A DNA stretch of 64,000 nt. Source: Pseudomonas mosselii. Its GTDB lineage: Bacteria; Pseudomonadota; Gammaproteobacteria; Pseudomonadales; Pseudomonadaceae. The DNA lies in the NCBI RefSeq assembly GCF_005796105.1, contig NZ_VAUO01000005.1, positions 62,001 through 126,000 of the forward strand, read 5' to 3'. This document shows, piece by piece, positions 16,656-26,392 of this stretch. The notes beneath the pieces were generated by a model. The model ran no database searches. It saw nothing but the letters and a program-made list of their open reading frames with translations, and was not told the origin of the DNA. The position numbers and the translations under genes are program-made. Numbering within the stretch: position 1 is the stretch's first letter; every line of letters starts with the position of its first letter.

Positions 16656-17623
16656 GCCATGAGCCTGCGATCACTGCCGAACAGTCCCGGGCCGCCCTGC
16701 GCTGGCTAAGCCTGAACCAGCAACAGGTCGGCCAGGCCGAGCCGGCGGCCTTCAAGCGCTGGCTGTTGCAGGACCCGGCGCATCGACGCGCGTATGCCGA
16801 GGCTCAAGCCCTGTGGCAGTTGAGCGAAGCCCCCGCCGCGCGCCTGGCCGTCGAAGAACAGGCCAGCCTGCAGCGCTACCTCGATGCGCTCCAGCGTCCG
16901 GCCCGCCCGGCGCACTGGCGGCGCTTCGCAGTGGCCGCCTGCCTAGTGCTGGCCTTGGGCACGGCGGCAGGTTGGCAGCCGCAGTTCTGGTTGCAGGACT
17001 TGCGCGCCGACTACACCAGCAGTGAGCAGCCGCGCCGGGTGACCCTGGCCGATCAATCGCAGTTGACCCTGGATGCGGGTACGGCGATTGCCGTGGATTT
17101 CGAGCATGGCCAGCGCCGCGTGCGCCTGTTGCGCGGCGCGGTGTTTTTCGAGGTGACGCATACCGGCGAGCCGTTCGTGGTCCAGGCCAACGATGGCGAG
17201 GTACGCGTGCTTGGCACCCAGTTCGAGGTGCGCGAACAAGGCCCCAGCACCCAGGTTACCGTGCGCAGCGGGCGTGTGGCGGTCACGCCGGTGAAAGGCG
17301 CGGCGCCGTGCGAACTCACCGCCGACCAGCAGGTGCTGTACGCCGATGGCGTGGCGAGTGGCATCGGCAAGGTCGACAGCGAAAGCCGTCTGGCTTGGCG
17401 TCAGGGGTGGTTGAACTACTACCAGGTGCCGTTGGCTCAGGTGGTCGAGGATCTGCGTCGTTACTACCCAGGACGCATCGTGCTGCTCGACGCCGCCCTG
17501 GCGCAGCGCACGGTCAGCGGCAGCTTCCCGGTGGACGAGCCCCTGGCGGCGCTGGACTCGCTGGGCCAGGTGCTGGGCTTCGAGCGCCAGACGCTGCTGG
17601 GGCGGCTGACGGTATTGCGCTGA
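16652..17623 (+). CDS. FecR-family regulator
   Basis: A 323-aa FecR protein: N-terminal anti-sigma domain (EQSRAALRWLSLNQQQV, then FKRWLLQDPAHRRAYAEAQAL), one membrane helix near residues 92-108 (RRFAVAACLVLALGTAAGW), and periplasmic FecR domain (RRVTLADQSQLTLDAGTAIAV). The ATG at 16652 overlaps the sigma-factor stop codon. It links the STN domain of the downstream receptor to the sigma factor. Confidence 0.88.
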   Translation: MSHEPAITAEQSRAALRWLSLNQQQVGQAEPAAFKRWLLQDPAHRRAYAEAQALWQLSEAPAARLAVEEQASLQRYLDALQRPARPAHWRRFAVAACLVLALGTAAGWQPQFWLQDLRADYTSSEQPRRVTLADQSQLTLDAGTAIAVDFEHGQRRVRLLRGAVFFEVTHTGEPFVVQANDGEVRVLGTQFEVREQGPSTQVTVRSGRVAVTPVKGAAPCELTADQQVLYADGVASGIGKVDSESRLAWRQGWLNYYQVPLAQVVEDLRRYYPGRIVLLDAALAQRTVSGSFPVDEPLAALDSLGQVLGFERQTLLGRLTVLR

Positions 17624-17665
17624 CGTATGGATCGGCAGGGCTGCAAAAAAAATTTCAAAAAACAG

Positions 17666-17693
17666 TGAGGTACTTTCGCGCGGCATCCGTGTA
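17666..17693 (+). promoter_or_regulatory. Candidate FecI-type ECF promoter of the second receptor
   Basis: After an A-rich tract (17646-17662) comes TGAG-N4-CTTTC-N10-CGTG, about 57-84 nt before the receptor ATG. It matches in layout the element upstream of fecA at 12169-12197. Confidence 0.45.
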
Positions 17694-17749
17694 GTGAGTG
17701 GAAGTGCGATTCATTCGCAAATATCGGTCTCTCTCACAGGTCAGCGTCC

Positions 17750-20152
17750 ATGAACTTCACCCCGCGTTGCGTCCCGCTCTGGTTCGGCCTCAGCACCCTG
17801 TCTGTCTTGCCCATGGCCCCCCAGGCGGTCGCCGCGCAGCAGAGCCAGGCCTATGCGTTCGCCCAGCCGAGCCAGCCGCTGGCCCAGGCGCTCAACGCCT
17901 TCAGCCGCAGCACCGGGCAAAGTGTGGTCTACACCCTGGCGCTGCCAGACCTGCAAGCCCCGGCGCTCAATGGCACCTTCAGCGCCGAGCAGGCACTGCA
18001 ACAGCTGCTGGGCGGTTCCGGTTTGCTCTGGCGCCGCCTCGACGCCCGCACCCTGACCCTGGAGCAGGCCGACAGCCAAGGCGCCCTGAGCCTGCAAGCC
18101 ATTACCGTCACCTCGCAGCTCGATGACTACAGCTACCAGCCCCCGGCCAGTGCCTCGATCATGCGCGGCCAAGGCCCGACCCTGGAAATTCCCCATGCGA
18201 TCAACGTGGTGCCGGCCCAGGTCATCCGCGACCAAGCCCCGCGTCACCTGGACGATGCGCTGTACAACGTCAGTGGCATCACCCAGGGCAACAACTTCGG
18301 CGGCACCGCCGATACCGTGATGAAGCGCGGCTTTGGCGATAACCGTGACGGCTCGATCATGCGCGATGGTATGCCTATCGTGCAGGGGCGCGCGCTGAAC
18401 GCCAGTACCGAGCGCGTGGAGGTGCTCAAGGGCCCGGCTTCGCTGCTGTATGGCATCCAGGACCCGGGCGGGGTGATCAACGTGGTCAGCAAGCGCCCGC
18501 AACTGGAGCAATACAACGCCCTGACCGTGCGCGGCTCGACCTACGGCAGCGGCAAGAACGGCAGCGGCGGTGGCCTGGACAGTACCGGCGCGCTGGGTGA
18601 CAGCAACTTGGCTTATCGCCTGATTGTCGATCACGAAGACGAAGACTACTGGCGTAACTTCGGCACCCAGCGTGAATCGCTGCTGGCGCCGTCGCTGGCC
18701 TGGCTCGGCGAGGACACCCAGGTGGTGCTGGCCTACGAGCACCGAGAGTTCCTCTCTCCGTTCGACCGGGGTACCGCTTTTGGTGCCACCGGCCATCCAC
18801 TGCATATCCCGGCCACCCGGCGCTTGGATGAGCCGTTCAATAACATGGAAGGGCGCTCGGACCTGTACCGCCTGGAAGTCGACCACACACTGAGCGACGA
18901 CTGGAAAGCGCACTTCGGCTACAGCTTCAACCGCGAAACCTATGACGCCAGCCAGGTGCGGATCACAGGCGTGAACGAGGTGGCCGGCACCCTCAGCCGG
19001 AGCATGGACGGCACCCACAATGCCATGAGCCGCGACCAGTTCGCCACCTTCAGCCTGGCCGGCAACGTGGAACTGGCCGGCATGCGCCATGAGCTATTGA
19101 TGGGTGTCGATCACGAGGACCGCAAGGTGTTTCGGGGCGACCTGATCCGCCAGACTGCACGCTCGATCTTCAGCTACGAGAACCCGGTGTACGGCCAGGA
19201 AGTCGAAGGCACCAATGTGCGTGCCAGTGACAGCGACCAGACCGACAAGCTACGGACCGACTCGTTGTTCCTGCAAGACGCCTGGCACCTGGATGACCAC
19301 TGGATCCTGGTCGCCGGTGCGCGCTTGCAGAAGTACGACCAGTACGCCGGGCGCGACCGGCCGTTCAAGGCCAACACCGATACCAGCGATCAGGCCTGGG
19401 TTCCGCATGCGGGCCTGGTGTACAAGGTGGACGAGCAGTTGTCGTTCTATGGCAGCTACAGCGAGTCGTTCAAGCCCAACTCGACCATCGCGCCGATCAG
19501 CATCGGCATGAACCAGACCCTCACCCTCGACTCGGCCATCGCCCCGGAACAAGGCAAGGCCTGGGAGGTGGGCGCCAAGCTCGACATGCCAGGCGCGATC
19601 ACCGGCACCTTGGCATTGTTCGATATCGAGAAGCGCAATGTGCTGGTGGCCGACGGCGACAACTCGGCGGGCACCATCATCTACAGTGCTGCCGGCAAGG
19701 TGCGTTCGCGGGGGCTGGAGCTGGACCTGAGCGGCCAGCTCAGCGAACGCTGGAGCCTGATCGGCGCCTATGCCTACACCGACGCCCACGTGACCGAAGA
19801 CCCCACCTACCAAGGCAATCGTCTGCAGAACGTGGCCAAGCACAGCGCCTCGCTGTCGGCGGTCTACGACTACGGCAGCCTGTTCGGTGGCGACAACCTG
19901 CGCCTGGGCGCCGGAGCCCGCTATGCAGGCACGCGCGCGGGCAACGCCACGAACGATTTCGACCTGCCGGGGTACACCGTGGCCGATGCGTTCGCTAGCT
20001 ATGAAACCAAGTTCGACGCGCACAAGGTACGCTTTCAGTTGAACGTAAAGAACCTGTTCGACAAGGTGTATTACACCTCGGCGGTGAACCGCTACTTCGT
20101 GGCGGTGGGCGATGCGCGGCAGGTGAGCCTGTCGAGCACCGTCGAGTTCTAA
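17750..20152 (+). CDS. TonB-dependent ferric-siderophore receptor with STN domain
   Basis: An 800-aa outer-membrane siderophore receptor. Signal peptide to about residue 28, STN domain about 35-105 (YAFAQPSQPLAQALNAFSRS), TonB-box-like ITVT near 120, plug about 145-260 (PHAINVVPAQVIRDQ, VLKGPASLLYGIQDPGGVIN) and a barrel ending in VSLSSTVEF. It resembles hydroxamate receptors of the FoxA/FhuE/FiuA type; the exact ligand cannot be told from sequence alone. It is controlled by the ECF/FecR pair just upstream, from which it is separated by a 126-bp gap containing a likely ECF promoter. Confidence 0.88.
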   Translation: MNFTPRCVPLWFGLSTLSVLPMAPQAVAAQQSQAYAFAQPSQPLAQALNAFSRSTGQSVVYTLALPDLQAPALNGTFSAEQALQQLLGGSGLLWRRLDARTLTLEQADSQGALSLQAITVTSQLDDYSYQPPASASIMRGQGPTLEIPHAINVVPAQVIRDQAPRHLDDALYNVSGITQGNNFGGTADTVMKRGFGDNRDGSIMRDGMPIVQGRALNASTERVEVLKGPASLLYGIQDPGGVINVVSKRPQLEQYNALTVRGSTYGSGKNGSGGGLDSTGALGDSNLAYRLIVDHEDEDYWRNFGTQRESLLAPSLAWLGEDTQVVLAYEHREFLSPFDRGTAFGATGHPLHIPATRRLDEPFNNMEGRSDLYRLEVDHTLSDDWKAHFGYSFNRETYDASQVRITGVNEVAGTLSRSMDGTHNAMSRDQFATFSLAGNVELAGMRHELLMGVDHEDRKVFRGDLIRQTARSIFSYENPVYGQEVEGTNVRASDSDQTDKLRTDSLFLQDAWHLDDHWILVAGARLQKYDQYAGRDRPFKANTDTSDQAWVPHAGLVYKVDEQLSFYGSYSESFKPNSTIAPISIGMNQTLTLDSAIAPEQGKAWEVGAKLDMPGAITGTLALFDIEKRNVLVADGDNSAGTIIYSAAGKVRSRGLELDLSGQLSERWSLIGAYAYTDAHVTEDPTYQGNRLQNVAKHSASLSAVYDYGSLFGGDNLRLGAGARYAGTRAGNATNDFDLPGYTVADAFASYETKFDAHKVRFQLNVKNLFDKVYYTSAVNRYFVAVGDARQVSLSSTVEF

Positions 20153-20159
20153 CGCTACC

Positions 20160-20275
20160 TGTGTAGGCGCGGCCTTGTGCCGCGAAAGGGCTGCACGGCA
20201 GCCCCAACGGTATGTGCCGTGGCTGAAATCCTGGGGCCGCTGCGCGGCGCTTTCGCGGCACGAGGCTGCTCCAGG
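20160..20275. repeat. Inverted pair of REP-type repeats
   Basis: GGCCTTGTGCCGCGAAAGGG at 20171-20190 and an inverted partner (CGCTTTCGCGGCACGAGGCTG) at about 20248-20268 flank a short centre. The same core recurs inside the efflux lipoprotein gene near 44160-44215 and, diverged, in algK. It lies between convergent receptor and AraC genes, so the hairpin may also terminate transcription. Confidence 0.75.
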
Positions 20276-20285
20276 TGGCGCGTGT

Positions 20286-21164
20286 TCAGCTGTCGACGAA
20301 GGCGGCGCGGTATTCCCCAGGCGTCGCTCCCATCGCCTGGCGGAAACGGTTGCTGAAATGGCTGGCACTGGCGAACCCGCACAGCAGTGCCACCTGCCCC
20401 AGCGGTAGCTGGCCCAGGCGCAACAGCTGGCAGGCCCTATGCAGACGACGCGCCAGCAGGTATTGGTGCGGCGGCAGGCCGAAGCTGGTGCGGAACATCC
20501 GCGCAAAGTGGTACTCGGACAGGTTGCAGCGCAGCGCCAGCTCGCCGAGGGTCAGCGGTTGGTCGAGGTTGGCTTCGAGGTAATCCACCAGTTGCCGGCG
20601 CTGGTGTGGCGCCAGCCCGCCCTTGAGCTTGAGCCCCTGACGCAGTCCGGCCTGGTGCAGCACGGCATGATCGATGATCGCGTGGGCCAGGCTGCTGGCC
20701 AGCAGGCGTTCGCCGGGCTCGGCCCAATCCAGGGCGATCAACTGGCGAAAGCGCACGGCCTGGCGCGGGTCGTCGATGAAGGTCGCCTCGTGCAACTGCA
20801 TCTCGCGTGGTTCGCGATCCAGCAGGCGCGTGCAACCCAAGGCGAACTGCGCCTCGCCCACGTACAGGTGGGCGAGGCGGATCGACCCGTTGATCACCCA
20901 ATTCGATTCATGGCCCGCGGGCATGATGCACAACTTGTCCGGGGCGCCCTTGTCCGCAGGTTTCTGGCGGCGGAAGGTGCCGGTGCCATCGGCGATATAA
21001 CACGACAAGGTGTGGTGGCTGGGCGCCTGGTAGTCGCGCGCATCGTCGCGATTGTTCCACAACGCCGCCGCCAGCCCGTCGCCCAGGTGCGCGCTCAGCT
21101 CCAGCCGGGCGTTGGGTGAGGCGTGCATGGCATTGAAAACGTGCAGGTGGTCGAGTGCGGGCAT
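20286..21164 (-). CDS. AraC-family transcriptional regulator
   Basis: A 292-aa regulator. The C-terminal AraC double helix-turn-helix is at about residues 190-288 (LTLGELALRCNLSEYHFARM and GQVALLCGFASASHFSNRFR), and the N-terminal cupin-like part covers residues 20-150. The target is unknown; the neighbouring receptor and the DMT permease are candidates. The promoter region is shared with the permease gene across 200 bp, which also holds a REP. Confidence 0.85.
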   Translation of the reverse strand: MPALDHLHVFNAMHASPNARLELSAHLGDGLAAALWNNRDDARDYQAPSHHTLSCYIADGTGTFRRQKPADKGAPDKLCIMPAGHESNWVINGSIRLAHLYVGEAQFALGCTRLLDREPREMQLHEATFIDDPRQAVRFRQLIALDWAEPGERLLASSLAHAIIDHAVLHQAGLRQGLKLKGGLAPHQRRQLVDYLEANLDQPLTLGELALRCNLSEYHFARMFRTSFGLPPHQYLLARRLHRACQLLRLGQLPLGQVALLCGFASASHFSNRFRQAMGATPGEYRAAFVDS

Positions 21165-21296
21165 GGGCAGGTCCTCTGGTGCCTATCCTACTGCGCCGTT
21201 GCCCGGGTGACAGCTGCCGGGTGCGCAAAAGCGCAAGTTTGTGCAAGCGCGTGACCGTCGCCAGTAAGAACAATGCAGGCCCTGGCGAGTGCTGCC

Positions 21297-21332
21297 CCCT
21301 GTGGGAGCGGGTTTACCCGCGAAGCGCCGGGC
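21297..21332. repeat. REP element
   Basis: CCTGTGGGAGCGGGTTTACC followed by CGCGAAGCGCC is the P. putida-type REP core. It lies 32 bp upstream of the DMT permease start, between it and the divergent araC gene. Confidence 0.8.
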
Positions 21333-21363
21333 ACCGATTCTGAACGTCCCGAGGAGCCCCCCC

Positions 21364-22266
21364 ATGAACCTGTCGCTCTACCTGCTCACCGTACTTATCT
21401 GGGGCACCACCTGGATCGCCCTCAAGCTGCAACTGGGCGTGGTCGCCATCCCTGTGTCGATCGCCTACCGCTTTGCCCTGGCGGCGCTGATCCTGTTCGC
21501 CATCCTGCTGCTCACCCGGCGCTTGCAGCCGATGAACCGGCGTGGCCATCTGGTATGCCTGGCCCAGGGGTTGTGCCTGTTCTGCGTGAATTTCATGTGT
21601 TTTCTGACTGCCAGCCAGTGGGTCGCCACCGGCCTGATCGCCGTGGTGTTCTCCACCGCAACCCTGTGGAACGCGCTGAACGCACGGATTTTCTTCGGCC
21701 AGAAGATTGCTGCCAACGTACTCGGCGGCGGCGCCATGGGCCTGCTTGGGCTGGGGCTGCTGTTCTGGCCCGAACTCAGCCACCACGCCGCCAGCCGCGA
21801 AACCCTCTACGGCCTGGGGCTGGCGCTGCTCGGGACGTTGTGTTTCTCGGCCGGTAACATGCTCTCCAGCGTGCAGCAAAAGGCCGGGCTCAAGCCGATG
21901 ACCACCAACGCCTGGGGCATGGCCTACGGCGCCGCGATGCTGGCGTTGTACTGCCTGCTCAGCGGGATTCCGTTCGCCATGGAGTGGAACACCCGCTACA
22001 TCGGCTCGCTGCTGTACCTGGTGATCCCAGGCTCGGTGATCGGCTTCACCGCGTACCTGACCCTGGTCGGGCGCATGGGCCCGGAGCGGGCTGCCTATTG
22101 CACGGTACTGTTCCCGCTGGTTGCGCTGAACGTCTCGGCGTTTGCCGAAGGCTATCAGTGGACGGCACCGGCCCTGCTCGGTCTGGTGGCCGTGATGGCG
22201 GGCAATGTGCTGGTGTTTCGCAAACCCAAGGCGGCTGTCTTGGGCCGGCCTGCGCTCACCCGCTGA
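21364..22266 (+). CDS. EamA/DMT-family permease
   Basis: A 300-aa inner-membrane transporter with ten predicted helices in two EamA repeats (residues about 5-135 and 150-290), starting MNLSLYLLTVLIWGTTWIAL. The DMT family exports amino acids, sugars or other small metabolites; substrate not deducible. GAGGAG lies just before ATG 21364; the frame is open upstream to 21289, but that part is REP sequence. The divergent AraC regulator may control it. Confidence 0.82.
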   Translation: MNLSLYLLTVLIWGTTWIALKLQLGVVAIPVSIAYRFALAALILFAILLLTRRLQPMNRRGHLVCLAQGLCLFCVNFMCFLTASQWVATGLIAVVFSTATLWNALNARIFFGQKIAANVLGGGAMGLLGLGLLFWPELSHHAASRETLYGLGLALLGTLCFSAGNMLSSVQQKAGLKPMTTNAWGMAYGAAMLALYCLLSGIPFAMEWNTRYIGSLLYLVIPGSVIGFTAYLTLVGRMGPERAAYCTVLFPLVALNVSAFAEGYQWTAPALLGLVAVMAGNVLVFRKPKAAVLGRPALTR

Positions 22267-22274
22267 CGGCGTTG

Positions 22275-22308
22275 CGTCACCTGGCACTGGTAAAAGTGAG
22301 AGGTGACG
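22275..22308. terminator. Hairpin between the permease and gtr genes
   Basis: CGTCACCT and AGGTGACG form an 8-bp stem that continues inward with CACT/AGTG around GGTAAA. There is no U-tract, so it could be a terminator without one or a binding site. Confidence 0.35.
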
Positions 22309-22362
22309 ATGCCGCGCGGCTGACTAGACTTGGCCAGGTGTTGGGCCTGCCAGGTTGATCTC

Positions 22363-23868
22363 ATGCTGCGTTGGTATCGTTGCAACAAACCCCTTGCGCC
22401 ACGCCAGACTTGGTGTGTCTGCCTGCTGGTGATGGGGCTTTACGTCCTGCCGTTGATCCTGGCCGATTATCCGTACATGGATGACCTGTGGCGCGCCGAG
22501 CAGGCCGGTAGTGCCTGGTCGGCGCAAGGCCGGGTGCTGACGGACTGGCTGTATTCGGGGCTTGGCTTCAGCGCTGGCGCCGTCAATCTGTTCCCATTGC
22601 CCTTGCTGTTGGCCACGCTGCTGGCGGCGCGCGCCCTGGCAGACCTTGCCAAGCATTATTTCGAGCGCCCCACACTGGCGGGCGTTCTGGTGGTCTTGCC
22701 GCTGTGGCTCAACCCTTTCTTCTTGCAGAACCTGTCCTACCAATATGATGGCGCCGCCATGGCGCTTGCGCTGGCTTGCAGCATCTGGGCCGTCACCCAG
22801 CGGGTCGGAAGCGTGCGGCAATTGCTGGTTGGCGCGGTGTGGGTGGCAGTCGCCGCGGGCTTCTACCAACTGAGCATCAACGTCTTCGCAGGGTTGTGCT
22901 GCGTCGAGGTGATCCGTGCGATCCAGGGCGGGGCGAGCCTTGGGCAGAGCTTGCGGCTACTGGGCTGGCGGCTGGCGCAGTTGCTCGCGGGGGCGCTGCT
23001 CTACCGCCTCACGGCCTATCCGTTGATCAGTCTGCCGCGCACGGACTTGCTGGCGTTCGATCGCCACTGGCTGCCAGAGATGCTGCATCGGCTGGAGGTG
23101 ATCGCCGGCCATGTGCAACTGCTGGCGACTCCCGGCACCCTTTGGGTTTTCCTGCCGCTGTTGGGCCTGGCGGCGCTGGCCCTTGGCAGGGACGTGCATT
23201 GGCTTGCCTGCAGAGCGCTGCCAGGGTGGCACAGGGTTGGGCTGATCAGCGTGCTGTTGCTGGCGGTGGTGGGGTGCGGGCTGCTGGTGTACGGCTTGAT
23301 GTTCCTGTTCGCCTTGTTCGATGACGGCGCCCGTATGTTGATGGGGTTCGGGCCCTTCGCGGTCATGATCGGCGTGCTGGCGCACCGGGCGCTGGTGCAG
23401 CTGCCCGCGCGCCCAACCTGGCTGTTGGCGCTGCCTTGCCTGTTCCTGCTGTCGTTTGCCTTCGCTTATGGGCGGGTACTGGTCTTGCAGAAAGAACTGC
23501 ACCAGTCGCTTGCGGCTTCTGTCGCTGAACAGTTCATGCGCGTGCCGGCATTGGCCAGCGCGCAGGCCATTTATGTGGTCGGGAGCAAAGCCCGCTCGCG
23601 CGACCAGTGGCTGCCGGCCGCCGAGGGCGCGTTTCGTGCCATGCCGGCGTTGCGTTATGTGCTCAACATCAATTACCTGATGCAGCCTGAATTGCTCGCC
23701 CGGTTTGGCGTGGTGCACGCGCATGACTTCGCGTTCGAGCAGTGGCAGGCGCTGGGAGTGAAGGATGAACCGGTGGTTTCGAGCCGGTTCTTCTCGATCT
23801 ACCAGGCGCATGGCAAGGCCTACGTGCTGATGAAGGTGCCGCAGGCTGGGGTTGATGTCGGATGGTGA
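22363..23868 (+). CDS. Gtr-type glucosyltransferase (membrane, GT-C-like)
   Basis: A 501-aa polytopic membrane protein with about ten hydrophobic segments. The early acidic motif [11 protein letters not shown] (about residues 27-37), in a first periplasmic loop, is typical of GtrII-type O-antigen glucosyltransferases. It probably moves glucose from an undecaprenyl carrier made by the downstream GtrB onto a surface glycan. ATG 22363 is chosen because MLRWYRC leads into the first helix; the frame extends to 22330 with poor starts. Overlap with gtrA (7 bp) and gtrA with gtrB (4 bp) makes a three-gene operon. Confidence 0.75.
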   Translation: MLRWYRCNKPLAPRQTWCVCLLVMGLYVLPLILADYPYMDDLWRAEQAGSAWSAQGRVLTDWLYSGLGFSAGAVNLFPLPLLLATLLAARALADLAKHYFERPTLAGVLVVLPLWLNPFFLQNLSYQYDGAAMALALACSIWAVTQRVGSVRQLLVGAVWVAVAAGFYQLSINVFAGLCCVEVIRAIQGGASLGQSLRLLGWRLAQLLAGALLYRLTAYPLISLPRTDLLAFDRHWLPEMLHRLEVIAGHVQLLATPGTLWVFLPLLGLAALALGRDVHWLACRALPGWHRVGLISVLLLAVVGCGLLVYGLMFLFALFDDGARMLMGFGPFAVMIGVLAHRALVQLPARPTWLLALPCLFLLSFAFAYGRVLVLQKELHQSLAASVAEQFMRVPALASAQAIYVVGSKARSRDQWLPAAEGAFRAMPALRYVLNINYLMQPELLARFGVVHAHDFAFEQWQALGVKDEPVVSSRFFSIYQAHGKAYVLMKVPQAGVDVGW

Positions 23869-24233
23869 GTTTCAAGCGGTTTACCCGGTTCGCGACGGTC
23901 GGTATCGCCAACACCCTGGTCCACTGGCTGGCGTTCCTGGCGGCGCACCTGGAGCTGGGCCTGAACCAGGCGCCGAGCAACTTGCTGGCGTTCATGCTGG
24001 CGGCCAGCCTGTCTTACTACCTGAATGCGCGCTACACCTTCCTCGTGCCCCCCAACCGCTGGCGTTACCTGGCGTTCGTGCTCGGCATGGGGGCCTTGAG
24101 CCTGGGCGTCGGCGCAGTGGCCGACCGTACCGGGCTGTCGCCCTGGCTGACCTTGCTGAGCTTCTCGGGGTTGAGCCTGGTGTTGGGCTACGCCTACTCA
24201 CACACTGTCGTGTTCAAACGGAGGCTGCCATGA
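23862..24233 (+). CDS. gtrA: GtrA-family flippase-like membrane protein
   Basis: A 123-aa GtrA protein with four membrane helices: [19 protein letters not shown], then [21 protein letters not shown] (split), and two more. GtrA proteins are thought to flip the lipid-linked glucose made by GtrB to the periplasm. It overlaps the glucosyltransferase upstream by 7 bp and gtrB downstream by 4 bp. Confidence 0.88.
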   Translation: MVSFKRFTRFATVGIANTLVHWLAFLAAHLELGLNQAPSNLLAFMLAASLSYYLNARYTFLVPPNRWRYLAFVLGMGALSLGVGAVADRTGLSPWLTLLSFSGLSLVLGYAYSHTVVFKRRLP

Positions 24234-25168
24234 ACATTACCCTGATCGTGCCGCTGTTCAACGAACAGGCCACCGTCGAGGCGTTCTATCGCGCGGTGCG
24301 CGAGGAGCCCAGCTTACAAGGCATGACCGTGGAGATCCTGTTCGTCAACGATGGCAGCGATGATGACAGCGAGGCCATTTGCGCTTCACTGGCGCAGCGT
24401 GACGAGTGGGTCACGGTGATCAACTTTTCGCGCAATTTTGGCAAGGAGTCGGCGCTGTTCGCCGGGCTCGAATACGCCGACGGCGATGCCGTGGTGCCCA
24501 TCGATGTGGACCTGCAAGACCCCATCGAACTCATAGCGCAGATGGTCGAGCGCTGGCAGGACGGTGCCGACGTAGTGCTGGCCAAGCGCCGCAGCCGCGC
24601 CACCGACACCCCGTTCAAGCGCTTCACTGCGCGCTTGTACTACCGCCTGCACAACCGCATCGCCTCCACCCATATTGAGGAGAACGTCGGTGACTTCCGT
24701 TTGCTCGACCGCAAGGTGGTCGCGGCGATCCGCCAGTTGCCTGAGCAGCAGCTGTTCATGAAGGGGGTACTGTCGTGGGTGGGTTTTCGTACCGAGATCA
24801 TCGAGTACGACCGCCCGCCACGCACGGCTGGCAACAGCAAGTTCGGCTTCTGGCGGTTGTGGAACCTGGCACTGGACGGCATCACTTCGTTCAGTACCGT
24901 GCCGCTGCGCTTATGGACCTATATCGGCACAGGCGTGTCGTTGCTAGCGCTGCTGTATGCGGCGTTTTTGGTGATCGACAAGCTGGCGTTCGGCAACGAC
25001 TTGCCAGGGTATCCGTCGCTGATGGCCGCGATCCTGTTCCTGGGCGGCGTGCAGCTGATCGGCATTGGCATCCTGGGCGAGTACGTCGGGCGCATCTACC
25101 AGGAGACCAAGCACCGACCTCGCTATGTGGTGCGCAAGGTGCTGGGCCGGCGACGCCAGCCCAGGTAG
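24230..25168 (+). CDS. gtrB: GtrB-type bactoprenol glucosyltransferase
   Basis: A 312-aa GT2 enzyme. The glycosyltransferase domain (residues 1-225) starts [20 protein letters not shown], has [11 protein letters not shown] and the metal motif PIDVDLQDP, and two C-terminal helices (about 230-255 and 265-290) anchor it to the membrane. It transfers glucose from UDP-glucose to undecaprenyl phosphate. The ATG at 24230 overlaps the gtrA stop codon; the open frame upstream is inside gtrA. Confidence 0.9.
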   Translation: MNITLIVPLFNEQATVEAFYRAVREEPSLQGMTVEILFVNDGSDDDSEAICASLAQRDEWVTVINFSRNFGKESALFAGLEYADGDAVVPIDVDLQDPIELIAQMVERWQDGADVVLAKRRSRATDTPFKRFTARLYYRLHNRIASTHIEENVGDFRLLDRKVVAAIRQLPEQQLFMKGVLSWVGFRTEIIEYDRPPRTAGNSKFGFWRLWNLALDGITSFSTVPLRLWTYIGTGVSLLALLYAAFLVIDKLAFGNDLPGYPSLMAAILFLGGVQLIGIGILGEYVGRIYQETKHRPRYVVRKVLGRRRQPR

Positions 25169-25189
25169 TGCGCTGGCCAGTGGCGGCCT

Positions 25190-26164
25190 TCAGTGTTTCC
25201 ACACCTGTGGGTTGACCAAGTCACGCGGGCGCTCGCCGAGCAGCGCCGCGCGTAGGTTTTCCAGGGCCCGCTTGGCCATGGCCTCGCGGGTTTCGGCAGT
25301 GGCCGAGCCGATGTGCGGCAGGGTCAGGGCGTTGGGCAGCTTGAACAGTGGCGAGTCGCTCAGCGGCTCTTTCTCGTACACATCCAGGCCTGCGCCGCGA
25401 ATGGTGCCGGCTTGCAGTGCTTCGACCAGCGCGGCCTCGTCCACCACCGGGCCACGGGCGATGTTGATCAGGAATGCGCTGGGTTTCATCAGCTTCAGTT
25501 CGCGGGCGCCGATCAGCTTGCGCGTGGCGTCCGACAGTGGGACCACGATGCAGACGAAATCGGACTCGGCCAGCAACTGCTCAAGGCTGCGGTACTGCGC
25601 CCCCAGTTCCTGCTCGAGCGCGGCCTTGCGGCTGTTGCCGGCATACAGGATGTTCATGTTGAAACCCAGGCGCCCACGGCGGGCCACGGCCGCGCCGATG
25701 TTGCCCAGGCCGACGATGCCCAGGGTCTTGCCGTGCACGTCGCTGCCGAAGTGCGCCGGGCCCACGGTGGCTTGCCACTGGCCGGCCTTGGTCCAGGCGT
25801 CCAGCTCGGCGGTGCGTCGGGCACAGCCCATGATCAGCGAGAAGCCCAGGTCGGCGGTGCTTTCGGTGAGCACGTCGGGAGTGTTGGTCAGGGCGATGCC
25901 GCGCTCGTTGAAGTAGTCCAGGTCGTAGTTGTCGTAGCCGACCGAGACGCTGGACACCACCTCGAGCTTGCCTGCGCCTTCGAGTTGCGCACGGCCAAGC
26001 TTGCGGCCCACGCCGATCAGGCCATGGGCCTCGGGCAAAGCTTCGTTGAACTGGGCGTTGATGTCGCCGAGTTTGGGGTTGGGCAGGATCACGTTGAAGT
26101 CGTGCTGCAGGCGTTCGGCCATGGCCGGAGTGATGCGGCTGAAGGCCAGGACGGTCTTTTTCAT
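25190..26164 (-). CDS. D-2-hydroxyacid dehydrogenase (GhrB/TkrA-like reductase)
   Basis: A 324-aa NAD(P)-dependent reductase. The nucleotide motif GIVGLGNIGAAVARRG is near residue 150-165, the catalytic Arg in NIARGPVVDEAALVEAL, the Glu in GLDVYEKEP and the His in LPHIGSATAETR. Closest family types reduce glyoxylate, hydroxypyruvate or 2-ketogluconate; which one cannot be decided here. AAGGAG precedes the ATG. The 5-prime leader carries three AAGCTACA-type tandem repeats, beyond which the accessory element begins. Confidence 0.85.
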   Translation of the reverse strand: MKKTVLAFSRITPAMAERLQHDFNVILPNPKLGDINAQFNEALPEAHGLIGVGRKLGRAQLEGAGKLEVVSSVSVGYDNYDLDYFNERGIALTNTPDVLTESTADLGFSLIMGCARRTAELDAWTKAGQWQATVGPAHFGSDVHGKTLGIVGLGNIGAAVARRGRLGFNMNILYAGNSRKAALEQELGAQYRSLEQLLAESDFVCIVVPLSDATRKLIGARELKLMKPSAFLINIARGPVVDEAALVEALQAGTIRGAGLDVYEKEPLSDSPLFKLPNALTLPHIGSATAETREAMAKRALENLRAALLGERPRDLVNPQVWKH

Positions 26165-26182
26165 CGGGCTACTCCTTGGAAG

Positions 26183-26212
26183 AAGCTACAAGCTACAAGC
26201 TACAAGCCACAA
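26183..26212. repeat. Short tandem repeat AAGCTAC, three to four copies
   Basis: AAGCTACAAGCTACAAGCTA continues into a diverged CAAGCCACAAG unit. A related tract, AAGCTTCAAGCTTCAAGCC, lies past algA at 47109-47138. This family is common in Pseudomonas intergenic DNA. Confidence 0.7.
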
Positions 26213-26257
26213 GAAAAAGCAGGGCGTGCGCCGGTTTGCTCCCTCTTGCTGGTTAAT

Positions 26258-26364
26258 TGCACTGATTTGACCACCTGTTTGCATTCGACTTGACCAGCTA
26301 TTTGCATCGGATGTGACCAGCGCACGGTTACGTCTTGACCGGCAGGAGTCGACCCATAGCGGCC
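26258..26364. repeat. Left terminal inverted repeat of the 6.2-kb accessory element
   Basis: About 107 bp, matching the inverted sequence at 32318-32424 at roughly 85 percent by hand alignment. It contains four TTGACCA-like iterons starting at 26267, 26290, 26313 and 26335, hence 22-23 bp apart, the first two followed by TTTGCAT. It begins 5-prime TGCAC. The layout resembles multi-site transposase-binding ends such as those of IS21- or Tn7-like elements. Confidence 0.8.
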
Positions 26365-26392
26365 TTGCAAGTAGCACGGAGATGCCAGGGCC

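Noticed and set aside
17741..19090. 449-codon minus-strand frame
   Set aside because: Antisense to the second TonB receptor, with no start site or family motif.
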